64,000 nucleotides of DNA. Origin: Promethearchaeota archaeon. Its GTDB lineage: Archaea > Asgardarchaeota > Lokiarchaeia > Sigyniarchaeales > SOKP01. The DNA is taken from positions 136,129 through 200,128 of the forward strand of contig JAUWGH010000005.1 in the NCBI GenBank assembly GCA_030606485.1. Reading direction: 5' to 3'. The translations under genes and the position numbers were made by a program. The notes beneath the pieces were generated by a model. The model was not told the DNA's origin and did not search any database. It worked only from the letters and a program-made list of their open reading frames with translations. Below, piece by piece: positions 8,599 to 17,133 of the stretch; within the stretch, counting starts at the first letter, position 1, and every line of letters starts with the position of its first letter.

Positions 8599-9081
8599 TT
8601 ATTTTTGAAAATACTTGTGAATTTTTCTAGCGAAATCTTCTTGTTTTTTAGTCTCAAGTGAGCATGGTCGTAATTTTCTTAACCACTTTATAGGATCCAT
8701 GCCTTTTGGAATTTGATCATTTTTAGATGCCCACACGATAATCATTTGACCAGTTCTACCACAGCCAGCCACACAGTGCGTAACCATTGCTTCTCCATTT
8801 TCACCGTGTTTATCTGTGATCTCAATATATTTCAATATTTGTGATTCAGTTGGTAATCCAAAATCCGGGATATTGATTTGATAATAATGAAAATTACCCG
8901 GGATATCGTTGCGATTATTAAATTCGCTGCAATTAATAATTACCTTTATACCTTCTCTTTTATAGATTTGAAAAACTTCTCTATCAGGCCACCAAGAAAC
9001 CGCCATTTTCCCCTCAATTATCCAATTAAAAGGGTCGGCCCTGTGTTTATTTTCTTCCACTGACCAATACCATGGTCGCAA
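8599..9081 (-). CDS. Dual-specificity / tyrosine-type protein phosphatase
   Basis: A 160-residue single-domain cysteine phosphatase. The signature H102-C103-VAGCG-R109-T is the CX5R phosphate-binding loop, and D73 in NIPDFG is a good candidate for the general acid. The remaining fold (NWIIEGKMAVSWWPD, then GIKVIINCSEFN) matches archaeal and eukaryotic dual-specificity phosphatases of about this length. It should be cytoplasmic and may dephosphorylate proteins or small phosphoesters. The gene converges with the transporter gene, leaving only 23 bp between their ends. Its own promoter lies in 9082-9200. Confidence 0.85.
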   Translation of the reverse strand: MRPWYWSVEENKHRADPFNWIIEGKMAVSWWPDREVFQIYKREGIKVIINCSEFNNRNDIPGNFHYYQINIPDFGLPTESQILKYIEITDKHGENGEAMVTHCVAGCGRTGQMIIVWASKNDQIPKGMDPIKWLRKLRPCSLETKKQEDFARKIHKYFQK

Positions 9082-9211
9082 TTAAACATCCAATCCTTTT
9101 TAAGATTTTATATTTTAAAAGATAAAAAATTTTAATTAATAAAAATATTAAGTTACATAAGAAATTAAATTTTAATTAAAAAATTAAATTGCGTGGCACG
9201 AGCTTACATTA

Positions 9212-9661
9212 ATGCAGAACAATAAAAATTGGACGTTTAAAATTGATTGGCTTAAGATAGTTCAAATGCTTTCATTAAATTCTATCGAACAAATTCCGGA
9301 ATATAAAAAACAAAAAGCATTTTCGAAATTAGAAAAAGAATTTGGCTCAGAAAACTTGGCTGAAATGGATCCTGAGTATTTAGAAGAATTAATTGGCGTT
9401 GAACTTCGAAAATTAATGCAGAAAGAATTATTTGATATTAAAAAAAAGGAAAAAGAACTTAGAAAGAAAAGTAGAATAATTCCTCTAAAACACGGAGGTA
9501 TAATTAAAATTGACGCCTCTGATTTTAAAGATCTGAAAAATATGGAAGGAGATATTCAGGATATGTTAAAAGGATTTCTTGATAAATACTTCAATCAAGA
9601 AGATGATGAATCAGATCCAGGAGAGGATTCCGGAGAAGATTCTACTGGTTATTATATCTAA
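9212..9661 (+). CDS. Charged hypothetical protein
   Basis: A 149-residue protein rich in Lys and Glu, largely helical, with a likely coiled coil around residues 45-95 (LEELIGVELRKLMQKELFDI and on) and an acidic Glu/Asp/Ser tail. No membrane segment or known motif was found. It lies just before the purple-acid-phosphatase-like gene (23 bp apart) on the same strand and is probably co-transcribed with it. Confidence 0.5.
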   Translation: MQNNKNWTFKIDWLKIVQMLSLNSIEQIPEYKKQKAFSKLEKEFGSENLAEMDPEYLEELIGVELRKLMQKELFDIKKKEKELRKKSRIIPLKHGGIIKIDASDFKDLKNMEGDIQDMLKGFLDKYFNQEDDESDPGEDSGEDSTGYYI

Positions 9662-9684
9662 ATTTTAATGAAATCTTCTTTCAA

Positions 9685-11697
9685 GTGATAAAAATTTTAT
9701 ATCATTTAAAAAAAAACAGAAAAAAAATCTATTTTCTAATATCCCTTTTTATCTTAATATTTACTTCTTCTTACTTTACCAATATTTTAATCGAAAAACC
9801 TAATAATTCTCTTTCTAATGAATACCTCCAAAATAATATTAAATCAAGAATTGCTTCTGATGATCTCATACCTTCAGGAGAAAGAGTAACTGTTATGAAT
9901 GACCCAAGAACTACGACAGTAATAAGTTGGAACACAAAGGAATACCCCTCAGAGCCAATAATATCTTATGGAGAAACAGAAAGTTTAGGTATTTTTAAAG
10001 AAGCATCCATTTACACAATACAAACAGGATATTTATGTTCTGCAGAACTCACTGATTTAAAGCCAAATACCTCATACTACTATCAAGTTGAATCTAATTC
10101 TTCCTATAAAGGTGAGATTATGAATTTTAAAACAGCTCCGGAGAGAAATGATCCGACTGTTAGATTTTTAGTATGGGGTGATAGTCGAACAGACAGAAAT
10201 ACTAGAACTATACTTGCACAAAAAGCTTCCCAATTAAAAAATTTTTCATTCACCATTCATACAGGCGATATCGTAGAAGATGGAACAATACAGGAGCAAT
10301 GGGATAATTATTTTAATGATACAAAAAAAATGAATGCATTCCATCAAAGCTATTTTATTGCCGGTAATCATGAATGGTTTGATCCTACAAGTCAAACGCT
10401 TATGTATGATAATATTCCTATGCCTTCAAATATGAGGGATTCTACATATTATTCATTTAACTATGGACCTATTTCTTTTGTTGGATTAGACACTAACAAG
10501 CAGCTACCCATTCCATATATAAAGATGAATTTACAATGGCTTGAAACCGAATTAAAGAAAATGGAAGCTGATAATTATTCCCTATGGAAAATTGCCTATT
10601 TTCATGAACCAATTTTTAATTCAATGCCAGGGCTAGATCGGCTTGACCGAGAGGATTTAAAAACAACTTGGTATCCTCTATTTGAGCAATATCACCTTGA
10701 TATAATGTTCGTGGGGCATAATCATTATTACGAAAGGACCTATCCAATTAATCATACTGGTGAATTTAATAACTCCCAAGACCCAAATTATATTAATCCA
10801 CAATATCCAATCCAAATTATTTCAGCTGGAGCTGGAGCACCTCTATATGATACAGCTGGGTGTAATGCATCATATTCTGCCTATTTTAATAGTACTTATC
10901 ATTTCAGTATCGTCGATATTGGTGTTAATTTAGGAGATAATACTACGAAATTAACATTAGAAACTTGGGCAATGAAAAATTTTACATCTGTAAATTATAG
11001 TGATTTATTTTTAATTGATAAAATTACAATCACTAAAGATTTACCAGAAAAATATCTAAATATAACATATACACCATCAAAAATAGATGAATTTGTTCTA
11101 AAACCCGATTGGATTTATTATTTGGCTTATATTGGAGTTATTGCTGCGGTAATAATTTTTGCTGATTTGCCTATTTTCTATAGATATGGTAAAAAGTGGA
11201 AAAAGCGAATTACTGAAAAAATTATCAACATTAAGGATGAAAAATTCAAACTATTCATTTCACTCACTCTTTACATTTTATTTTCCATAGGCATATATTA
11301 TATTCTTGTCGGAATTAATTTAACAAATCAAGTTTTTATTAATCTAATTTTAAGTTTTTCCGCAAGTTTTTTGCTCTTATCAATTGTTAATGGAATATTG
11401 TGGCAAAAAAACGGGTTCATTTTAACCTTTGGATTATTCATTAATTCTCTTGTGTTTATTGCAATTCTCTACTTATTTCTTTTTGAACCTATACTATTTG
11501 ATTACAACCCATTATTTATTCTTCTCTTCTGTATTATTGGTGTTGGGATTTTAATTGGATCAGCATATTTATCTAGAAGTACTAAAGTATCAAAAGTATC
11601 TCATAGAGATTTCTTCCTACTTAGTGGAAATCTCTTATTATTGGGAAATCTAATTACAATACTTTCCTTTATTAAAATAGTCACCTTAATTATTTAG
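9685..11697 (+). CDS. Purple-acid-phosphatase-like metallophosphoesterase with C-terminal membrane helices
   Basis: A 670-residue membrane enzyme. After a hydrophobic helix (about 14-33) comes an Fn3-like domain (about 60-150) as in purple acid phosphatases. The calcineurin-like domain has its full ligand set: D166 (WGDSRTD), D195 (HTGDIVEDG), N228-H229 (AGNHEWF), H307 (YFHEPIF), and H345/H347 (VGHNHYYERTY). About five membrane helices follow from residue 475. The catalytic part should be outside, releasing phosphate from esters. The start is GTG. Membrane-helix-tailed forms are less usual than soluble secreted ones. The specific substrate is unknown. Confidence 0.8.
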   Translation: MIKILYHLKKNRKKIYFLISLFILIFTSSYFTNILIEKPNNSLSNEYLQNNIKSRIASDDLIPSGERVTVMNDPRTTTVISWNTKEYPSEPIISYGETESLGIFKEASIYTIQTGYLCSAELTDLKPNTSYYYQVESNSSYKGEIMNFKTAPERNDPTVRFLVWGDSRTDRNTRTILAQKASQLKNFSFTIHTGDIVEDGTIQEQWDNYFNDTKKMNAFHQSYFIAGNHEWFDPTSQTLMYDNIPMPSNMRDSTYYSFNYGPISFVGLDTNKQLPIPYIKMNLQWLETELKKMEADNYSLWKIAYFHEPIFNSMPGLDRLDREDLKTTWYPLFEQYHLDIMFVGHNHYYERTYPINHTGEFNNSQDPNYINPQYPIQIISAGAGAPLYDTAGCNASYSAYFNSTYHFSIVDIGVNLGDNTTKLTLETWAMKNFTSVNYSDLFLIDKITITKDLPEKYLNITYTPSKIDEFVLKPDWIYYLAYIGVIAAVIIFADLPIFYRYGKKWKKRITEKIINIKDEKFKLFISLTLYILFSIGIYYILVGINLTNQVFINLILSFSASFLLLSIVNGILWQKNGFILTFGLFINSLVFIAILYLFLFEPILFDYNPLFILLFCIIGVGILIGSAYLSRSTKVSKVSHRDFFLLSGNLLLLGNLITILSFIKIVTLII

Positions 11698-11791
11698 AAA
11701 TTTTTAAAAAATTAAGCACTTTATTTTCTTTAATTAATAAAAAATCTTTAAAAAACTTTATATATTCCATTCTACCTCCCATCCCTTCTTT

Positions 11792-12121
11792 CTAAGGCCA
11801 TTCAAGGTGCACTATAAATCGTTTAGCTGTTGTATGATAATATTTTTCTTTGATTCCATATTTATTAATGACAATACGAGGCTCAGCGACTAATTTTTTA
11901 CCCCGTAGATCATCCAAATGTCGTTTTATAGTTCCTGGGTTCATTTTTAATTCTTTTTTCAAATCCATAATATTTTTTTCCTCATGTATTAAAATCCGCA
12001 AGATCATTTGCTTTTTCTCATGAAATAACACAGAAACCACATCAGGATCTGAAATTTTTTTTTCAAGGGGTATGTTTTTATCAAAATCTATCTGTGAGGA
12101 CAATTTATTTTTATTCTTCAA
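11792..12121 (-). CDS. ArsR-like winged-helix regulator
   Basis: A 109-residue protein with a winged helix-turn-helix over residues 28-95: VLFHEKKQMILRILIHEEKN, then a recognition helix in MNPGTIKRHLDDLRGKKLV and a wing ending in YYHTTAKRF. It starts with TTG inside the last codons of the upstream membrane-protein gene, so the two are translationally coupled. The pair probably responds to one signal, with the operator candidates at 13068-13138 as likely binding sites. No metal-binding cysteines are present, so a metal sensor is unlikely. Confidence 0.7.
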   Translation of the reverse strand: MKNKNKLSSQIDFDKNIPLEKKISDPDVVSVLFHEKKQMILRILIHEEKNIMDLKKELKMNPGTIKRHLDDLRGKKLVAEPRIVINKYGIKEKYYHTTAKRFIVHLEWP

Positions 12122-12992
12122 CCTTATTATCCCCCATCTTCAACGAGTTGTAAATACGGGTACTAACCAATGCTAACATAGGAATTGCTAACAAAAAGAT
12201 AAATATCGTCTGTGCTAAAAATTGGATTAAAGGAAATATTATTGAATAACTTTGAATAAAGTTTTGATACCACACCCATCTCATTTCAACAGCTAGGATT
12301 CTCATCGATAAATCCAGGATCTGTAAAAGTGTCCATGAAAAATTGAAAATCAAGAAAAATAATAAAAGAGAACTTAAAATTCGTTTTGAATTAACACGTA
12401 ATAATTTAAAATTCTCATGAAGTGCATTTTTGATACTTCCTTGTGAAGTTAAACTTGGAAATGTTTGTAGAATAATTGTTATCCAAAAATACATCAAAAC
12501 TTTATAAATAATTATAATTGTAATATTAAGAAATAGAACATAAAGTGCGTCTTCTATTGGTCCAGAGAAAAATAAACCGTAAATAAATGAACTAAGAAAG
12601 GTTCCAGATACGAGCAGTAATGATAATAAAATATATTGCCACCAATATTGCTTAAAATAGTGGAAAAAACCTCGGAGTTCGGTGAATTGATCTCCACCCG
12701 ACATGATATCGTAAGAAAGACCAAATGAACTCCCAAAAAATATTGATATTAAAAAGCCTCCAATTAAACTTCGAATATTAAGGAGAAGTGTGATATTATA
12801 ATTAAAATCGATACCAAAAAAAAACATAAGTATCAATTCCCATGGAAATAACAAAAATGTATAGACTAAAATACTAATTATTTGAGCTCCTAAAAATACC
12901 TTAAAGTTGGACTTATACAATCTCCAACTTAATCTGATATCAACCAACGCCTCGTGTATGTAACTGTGTTTTTTCGAACCTTTTTTATTCAT
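12111..12992 (-). CDS. Six-helix membrane protein, coupled to the ArsR-like regulator
   Basis: About 293 residues with a basic N-terminus and six hydrophobic segments (for example FLGAQIISILVYTFLLF, IGGFLISIFFGSSFGL, AQTIFIFLLAIPMLALV). I chose ATG 12992; a GTG lies five codons upstream in frame. The last codons overlap the TTG start of the regulator gene. No catalytic motif was seen. By analogy with other membrane protein/HTH pairs it could pass an envelope signal to the regulator or be the regulated target; neither can be shown here. Confidence 0.6.
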   Translation of the reverse strand: MNKKGSKKHSYIHEALVDIRLSWRLYKSNFKVFLGAQIISILVYTFLLFPWELILMFFFGIDFNYNITLLLNIRSLIGGFLISIFFGSSFGLSYDIMSGGDQFTELRGFFHYFKQYWWQYILLSLLLVSGTFLSSFIYGLFFSGPIEDALYVLFLNITIIIIYKVLMYFWITIILQTFPSLTSQGSIKNALHENFKLLRVNSKRILSSLLLFFLIFNFSWTLLQILDLSMRILAVEMRWVWYQNFIQSYSIIFPLIQFLAQTIFIFLLAIPMLALVSTRIYNSLKMGDNKVEE

Positions 12993-13067
12993 TAGATTAA
13001 AAATCACTTTTTTTATTAATTTATAAGTTTAATATTTTTACAAAATTATAATTGATGCAGATCTTTT

Positions 13068-13088
13068 ATTTTGCAGTTTCTGCAAAAT
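13068..13088. promoter_or_regulatory. Palindromic operator candidate
   Basis: ATTTTGCAG-TTT-CTGCAAAAT, a perfect inverted repeat with 9-bp arms and a 3-bp spacer. It is about 76 bp upstream of the membrane-protein/ArsR-like operon. The symmetry fits a dimeric winged-helix regulator. Confidence 0.55.
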
Positions 13089-13115
13089 GAAAATAGTATC
13101 AAAAATATTTAAAGA

Positions 13116-13138
13116 TTTGCATTTGCAAAAAAAGCAAA
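13116..13138. promoter_or_regulatory. Second operator-like site (TTTGC/GCAAA half-sites)
   Basis: TTTGC-ATTT-GCAAA (13116-13129), followed by a further GCAAA at 13134-13138. The same TTTGC/GCAAA half-site forms the arms of the palindrome 30 bp away. Two copies in one intergenic region make regulation by the neighbouring ArsR-like protein plausible. Confidence 0.45.
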
Positions 13139-13169
13139 ATGAGAATTTTTCATCTATTTTTAACTTTAA

Positions 13170-13310
13170 AAGATATTAAAAAATGAAGATTTCTCCCTTT
13201 CCGAAAACACTCAAAAACTATATGATTTACTACAAAGAAAAGGATACGATATAACTCCTCATAAACTTACTAACCTCTATCCTTCCGGATATCAGCCTTC
13301 TAATGATTAA
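13170..13310 (+). pseudogene. Short open frame without its own start
   Basis: A frame ending in TAA at 13308-13310 reads SENTQKLYDLLQRKGYDITP and HKLTNLYPSGYQPSND. Its composition is protein-like, with few of the Lys/Asn/Ile/Phe runs that random AT-rich DNA gives. It has no start in frame, but an ATG at 13183 lies one frame off. It may be a small 43-residue gene with a one-base error, or a gene relic. This stretch otherwise holds only the operator sites to its left. Confidence 0.35.
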
Positions 13311-13340
13311 AATAAAAATAAAATAAAAAATTTTTAAAAA

Positions 13341-14729
13341 TTATTTCTTTTTCTTCTTGCCTCGTTCAAGCTTCTGAATTATTACCTTCTCTGCATGTAT
13401 CTTGCAATTTATAAGAGTTACTTTGAAACCACCAATTCCACCAGCTCCAGGAATCATCATCGTCTGCGTCCCCGCCGGAATCATTGCTCCTTCCTCTTCC
13501 CACTCTTCCTCTTCTTCCCAACGTTCGACAATCGGGTGGTTTTTCTCTCTGAGCCAGTCCCTTAATTTACTTAATTCATCAACTTCTTTCTCCGTTGCAA
13601 TTAAATCACGCCACTCCTCAGGTAACAGGTCGTACATACGATCTTTTATGTTGGTTACCATCCAAACACATCTTGAGAACCCCCCGTCGACCTGTTGAAA
13701 TTTAGGTGAGGCAAGATATTGCACTGAAATTCCGTTAAAACCGGGCAATTGTTTTCCCCCACCAGTTTGGTTTGCCATCGCGCTGAAGGGAAGTCCATTA
13801 ATTGCAGGACCATCAAACCCTCGATCAACAATTCCAAATCCATCTACTTCGGGAATGTAGAAATATACCGCCTCAAAGCAACCGCAACTTGTATGCGGAT
13901 TAGTCATCGAAGAATAGATCCAAATCTTATCGACTTCACCCAAAGACCTTTTTTTTAATGTTTCATTTACTCCCGTATATTCTCCGGCAAAATCATCTAA
14001 ACATTCGCCGGGTGGAATTTCAAAAATAGGTCCCTTTGGATCCACTTTCGCCGCAGCTCTTGCATCAAACCAACTGATTGAACCACACGAACTGGTTCTA
14101 TCTGGCGTTATGCAACAACAATGGCTCGGGGCAAAACTCTGGCAGAGCACACAGCCGTAAAACATATCAACATCCTCATCGTGTAAGCCACGTGCTCGCT
14201 CGTCCCTTTGATCATAAATTATCATTGCTTCTTCATATGGTTTAGCTATTGCATCCATCGTTGTGTAAAATGTCACTTGTGCTTGTTTTACAATTGGAAG
14301 TTCCGCTTTATATAAACGAATGATGATGGTCCCTAAAAACTTCAAGGAATTGAATCCATCCTGGTAAGCTTTTTTAGATAATCGCAACCAGTTTGTATAT
14401 CTTTGATTGAGATGCATAATCCCATTAACGAAATTACAGAATTCATGTATTCTTCTTTCGAGAACGGCTTCAATATCGACCTCTAATTCTGGACCGGCGG
14501 TTTCAACAAGAATTCCAATAGGATATGCTTTTCCTTCTTCCATATCTGAAAGGTCGGGTCCAACTATTTTTACATCTCCATCTTTTATCTCTTTTGGCTC
14601 TTTAACTCTAACGAGTTCAAATTTCTTTTCAATTTTTGGACCGCCCAGTTCAACATACATTTGCTTAGCTCTAATTCTTTCTCCTTCATATACGGGTCCA
14701 ACATCAACGGGTAAATCACTAAAACTCAT
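13341..14729 (-). CDS. cdhC: CO dehydrogenase/acetyl-CoA synthase, beta subunit (acetyl-CoA synthase)
   Basis: Catalytic subunit that assembles acetyl-CoA from a methyl group, CO and CoA in the Wood-Ljungdahl pathway. The A-cluster ligands are present: C193-x2-C196, the C204-C206 run, and C215 for the 4Fe-4S cluster, plus the C282-G-C284 motif that holds the distal nickel. The FDGPAINGLPFSAMANQTGGG stretch is also typical; its length (462) fits the archaeal beta subunit, which lacks the bacterial N-terminal domain. The C-terminal basic tail is ordinary. It lies 54 bp downstream of cdhB on the same strand. The alpha, gamma and delta subunits must be encoded elsewhere. Confidence 0.95.
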   Translation of the reverse strand: MSFSDLPVDVGPVYEGERIRAKQMYVELGGPKIEKKFELVRVKEPKEIKDGDVKIVGPDLSDMEEGKAYPIGILVETAGPELEVDIEAVLERRIHEFCNFVNGIMHLNQRYTNWLRLSKKAYQDGFNSLKFLGTIIIRLYKAELPIVKQAQVTFYTTMDAIAKPYEEAMIIYDQRDERARGLHDEDVDMFYGCVLCQSFAPSHCCCITPDRTSSCGSISWFDARAAAKVDPKGPIFEIPPGECLDDFAGEYTGVNETLKKRSLGEVDKIWIYSSMTNPHTSCGCFEAVYFYIPEVDGFGIVDRGFDGPAINGLPFSAMANQTGGGKQLPGFNGISVQYLASPKFQQVDGGFSRCVWMVTNIKDRMYDLLPEEWRDLIATEKEVDELSKLRDWLREKNHPIVERWEEEEEWEEEGAMIPAGTQTMMIPGAGGIGGFKVTLINCKIHAEKVIIQKLERGKKKKK

Positions 14730-14783
14730 CTTTCTTTACCTTTTTATTATTTTTTTTAATATAATGATTTTTAATTAATTAAT

Positions 14784-15314
14784 TTACAATTTTACGGTTA
14801 ATTTTTCTAAAAAATCTTTCCATTCTTCGTCGCTTAAATTAGCTAGGGAAAATCTCGCATTTGGATGGGAAAATTTATCTAAGTCAATTGTTCTTAAATA
14901 AGTAGTGAAATTTTTCAGATTACTTAAGGTTTGACTCACATAAAAAACGATATGTCCTCCAAAAATAGCCATGTCATATTGACCGTTACCATCAATTCCT
15001 TTCCAGTTTGGGTCTGAGAGTCTTTGCGTAATATTGATTAGAGACATCATTGTAACTTTGTCTTTCCCGAGTTTTTCAGATACGTATTTATATGAATGTC
15101 CAGTAGCAACGACCGGTACATCTAATTTTTTAACAATTTCGATGAAGTAATCCGCGAGTTTTTTACCATCGAGTTCCCAAGTTAATGATTCTGCACCAAT
15201 TACGAAAAGCTTACGTTTTCCTTGAACTTTTAAGATATTTGCCATAGTCTCCGGTTCGAAGACTGTAACCCCCATATCGGGGTTTATATTTGGTTTTTGG
15301 TAGGGTTTAACCAT
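14784..15314 (-). CDS. cdhB: CO dehydrogenase/acetyl-CoA synthase, epsilon subunit
   Basis: A 176-residue accessory subunit of the CODH component, of archaeal type, with a Rossmann-like fold (KRKLFVIGAESLTWELDGKK, VPVVATGHSYKYVSEKLG, YDMAIFGGHIVFYVSQTLSN). In the archaeal alpha2-epsilon2 complex it binds the CODH subunit; its exact chemical role is debated, possibly FAD/electron transfer. It directly precedes cdhC in an operon. The usual cdhA upstream is absent: the next gene upstream is a ribbon-helix-helix protein with its own termination region between. Epsilon is an archaeal hallmark of CODH/ACS. Confidence 0.9.
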   Translation of the reverse strand: MVKPYQKPNINPDMGVTVFEPETMANILKVQGKRKLFVIGAESLTWELDGKKLADYFIEIVKKLDVPVVATGHSYKYVSEKLGKDKVTMMSLINITQRLSDPNWKGIDGNGQYDMAIFGGHIVFYVSQTLSNLKNFTTYLRTIDLDKFSHPNARFSLANLSDEEWKDFLEKLTVKL

Positions 15315-15575
15315 TTTTATATTATCTCAGTAAATCATTAAAAATATATCAAATCGATTGTTTAAAATCAATTGTCAATTATTTAAAAAAATTGTTTTTA
15401 ATGCACATTATTGATATTGAAATTTTAATTTTCAGAAATAAAATAAATCACATGATTAATTTTTTTTTCTTACAATATTGGAATTATTAGATAAAGTTAG
15501 TAAATCTAATCTCGATTAGCTTAATTGAATTTAAGTCATCAAATTTAATCAATTGAATTTAATTCAAATTTAATT
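15315..15575. other. AT-rich intergenic region upstream of cdhB
   Basis: Contains AATTGAATTTAA twice (about 15522 and 15551) and several ATCAATTG/CAATT variants, partly inverted. It should carry the cdhB-cdhC promoter. No gene or stable structured RNA was seen. Confidence 0.4.
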
Positions 15576-16202
15576 TTAAGTTGGTGTAATCCTTAAAACT
15601 AATGATTCATTTCTTGAAAAAATTTCAACCTCACACTCTTTCTGAGTTCGTAATAACTCATTGAAATAATTGCCCCAAAAATCGCTAAATCTTTTTTTAT
15701 GGAAATCGTGATAAAATGACATTTGATATGTTCCTTTACTCCCAATTTCAATATCAATTTTATAAAAGTAATTTGCTACTAACCATATGTTTTTAATTGA
15801 TAATAAAAGCTCATTGAGAGTTAAATCATCAATGTTTTTCCCTTTATACCATTCTATGAGTTCAATCGCAATATTTTTTTTAAATGCCTTTTCATAATCT
15901 CCAGATATATAAGATAGAAAAGTTGTTTTTCCAACTAATACCATATTAAGTTCCTCTTTTAATCTATTCCAAGTTTCCTGAGACTCATTTTTTTCGGGAT
16001 TATAATGCTTATCAAGTAATTCTAATGCTTGTTCTATAACTTTTGATTTATTTCCAAAAATCTTTTGGTTATTTTTATCCTCTAATGCTGCATATTTTTC
16101 TAATAATTCATAACTTTCATTAGAAATTGTTGTATGAATTGATTTTCTTACACTTTTACCATTATTTTGTTCCGCATTTTGTTTTTCTGCATTCTTGCTC
16201 AA
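15576..16202 (-). CDS. Ribbon-helix-helix DNA-binding protein with a C-terminal ligand-like domain
   Basis: A 208-residue protein. Residues 15-70 match a CopG/Arc-type ribbon-helix-helix: a beta strand (SVRKSIHTTISNESYELLEK) and helices ending in NKSKVIEQALELLDKHY. The remaining 130 residues (about 78-208) form an alpha/beta region that I do not recognise; it could sense a ligand or mediate oligomerisation. The intergenic DNA just upstream has a 10-bp-arm palindrome at its promoter and three TAATGTCCA-like boxes further on, so autoregulation is likely. RHH proteins bind DNA as dimers. Confidence 0.65.
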   Translation of the reverse strand: MSKNAEKQNAEQNNGKSVRKSIHTTISNESYELLEKYAALEDKNNQKIFGNKSKVIEQALELLDKHYNPEKNESQETWNRLKEELNMVLVGKTTFLSYISGDYEKAFKKNIAIELIEWYKGKNIDDLTLNELLLSIKNIWLVANYFYKIDIEIGSKGTYQMSFYHDFHKKRFSDFWGNYFNELLRTQKECEVEIFSRNESLVLRITPT

Positions 16203-16226
16203 TTATCCCACCTAATTTTCTTAGAA

Positions 16227-16258
16227 TATGTTCATTATTATATTAAAAAATGAACATA
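16227..16258. promoter_or_regulatory. Palindrome at the RHH gene promoter
   Basis: TATGTTCATT, 12-bp spacer, AATGAACATA: two perfect 10-bp arms. It starts 25 bp upstream of the RHH start codon and its AT-rich spacer overlaps where the TATA box would lie. It is well placed for autorepression. Confidence 0.5.
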
Positions 16259-16328
16259 GATTTTAAAAATATCATCATAAAGATATATACTTTTTTATAT
16301 AAAAAATCAATTTTCATATATTTAAATC

Positions 16329-16403
16329 TAATGTCCAAACATTTATAAATAATGTCCACTACTAAATATATGAATGACCAAGAAATATATGGATATGGAC
16401 ATT
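16329..16403. promoter_or_regulatory. Repeated TAATGTCCA boxes
   Basis: TAATGTCCA at 16329-16337 and again at 16350-16358, exactly 21 bp apart (two helical turns), plus the inverted TGGACATT at 16396-16403. They lie between the divergent RHH gene and the zinc-ribbon membrane-protein gene. The spacing suggests cooperative binding of dimers on one face of the helix. Confidence 0.55.
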
Positions 16404-16497
16404 TATTAATTAATTAATTAAATTTGAAAATAAATAAAATGCAAACTCTTCCAAACTCGCAGATATTAATCTAAAATTAGAAAAAGGAGTAAAAAAT

Positions 16498-17091
16498 ATG
16501 AGGGAATTGTTTATCTCTAATAAAAAGAAGGGAGTTATTCTTATCATACTAATTATTTTAATCATTACTGAAGTTTTATTTTTTATAAGTTCACTTAGTT
16601 ATAATGAAAGCATTAACAATCCAATTATTGTTATATCTCCTGTATTAATTATTTATGTGATCCTTTTTCTTGTCATTTTTTCACTGGCTTCCAATTCTCA
16701 AGAATCTAAAAAGAAAATCCAATTTCATAGATCACAATTTGATTATTCAAAAAGTACTAATCATTCAAACCCTTACGAGAAAAATTTAAATGAAAGTCAG
16801 ATTCAAATAGTGGATAAAAACTTAGACAAATCTTCTTATTATTGTCCCAATTGTGGTCAGATATTAAATTCTGTTAATATTAATTATTGCGTAAATTGTG
16901 GTTATCAATTAAATCACAATGATCTAAGTAAGCCAGAAGATAAATTTATTTCTACTAAACAAAGAGAAATACTTTCTCAAGAATCCAAAAAAAATATGGT
17001 TTCAAAAAATATTTCGAAATTTTGCCCATTTTGTGGGTGTAAATTAAAAAACAATAACATATGCCTTTTTTGTGGGAGTTTGTGGCATTAA
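16498..17091 (+). CDS. Membrane protein with two C-terminal zinc ribbons
   Basis: A 197-residue protein: two hydrophobic helices (about 14-34 and 42-62), a polar linker, then two cytoplasmic zinc ribbons. The first has CPNCGQ and CVNCGY, the second CPFCGC and CLFCGS. The start ATG follows AAAAAGGAGTAAAAAAT, with a good Shine-Dalgarno GGAG. It is divergent from the RHH regulator, and the TAATGTCCA boxes sit in front of it. Several proteins in this window join membrane anchors to such ribbons. Function unknown. Confidence 0.6.
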   Translation: MRELFISNKKKGVILIILIILIITEVLFFISSLSYNESINNPIIVISPVLIIYVILFLVIFSLASNSQESKKKIQFHRSQFDYSKSTNHSNPYEKNLNESQIQIVDKNLDKSSYYCPNCGQILNSVNINYCVNCGYQLNHNDLSKPEDKFISTKQREILSQESKKNMVSKNISKFCPFCGCKLKNNNICLFCGSLWH

Positions 17092-17133
17092 TAAAAATTT
17101 TAGAAATTATTATGATATTTAAAAAAAAATTAT

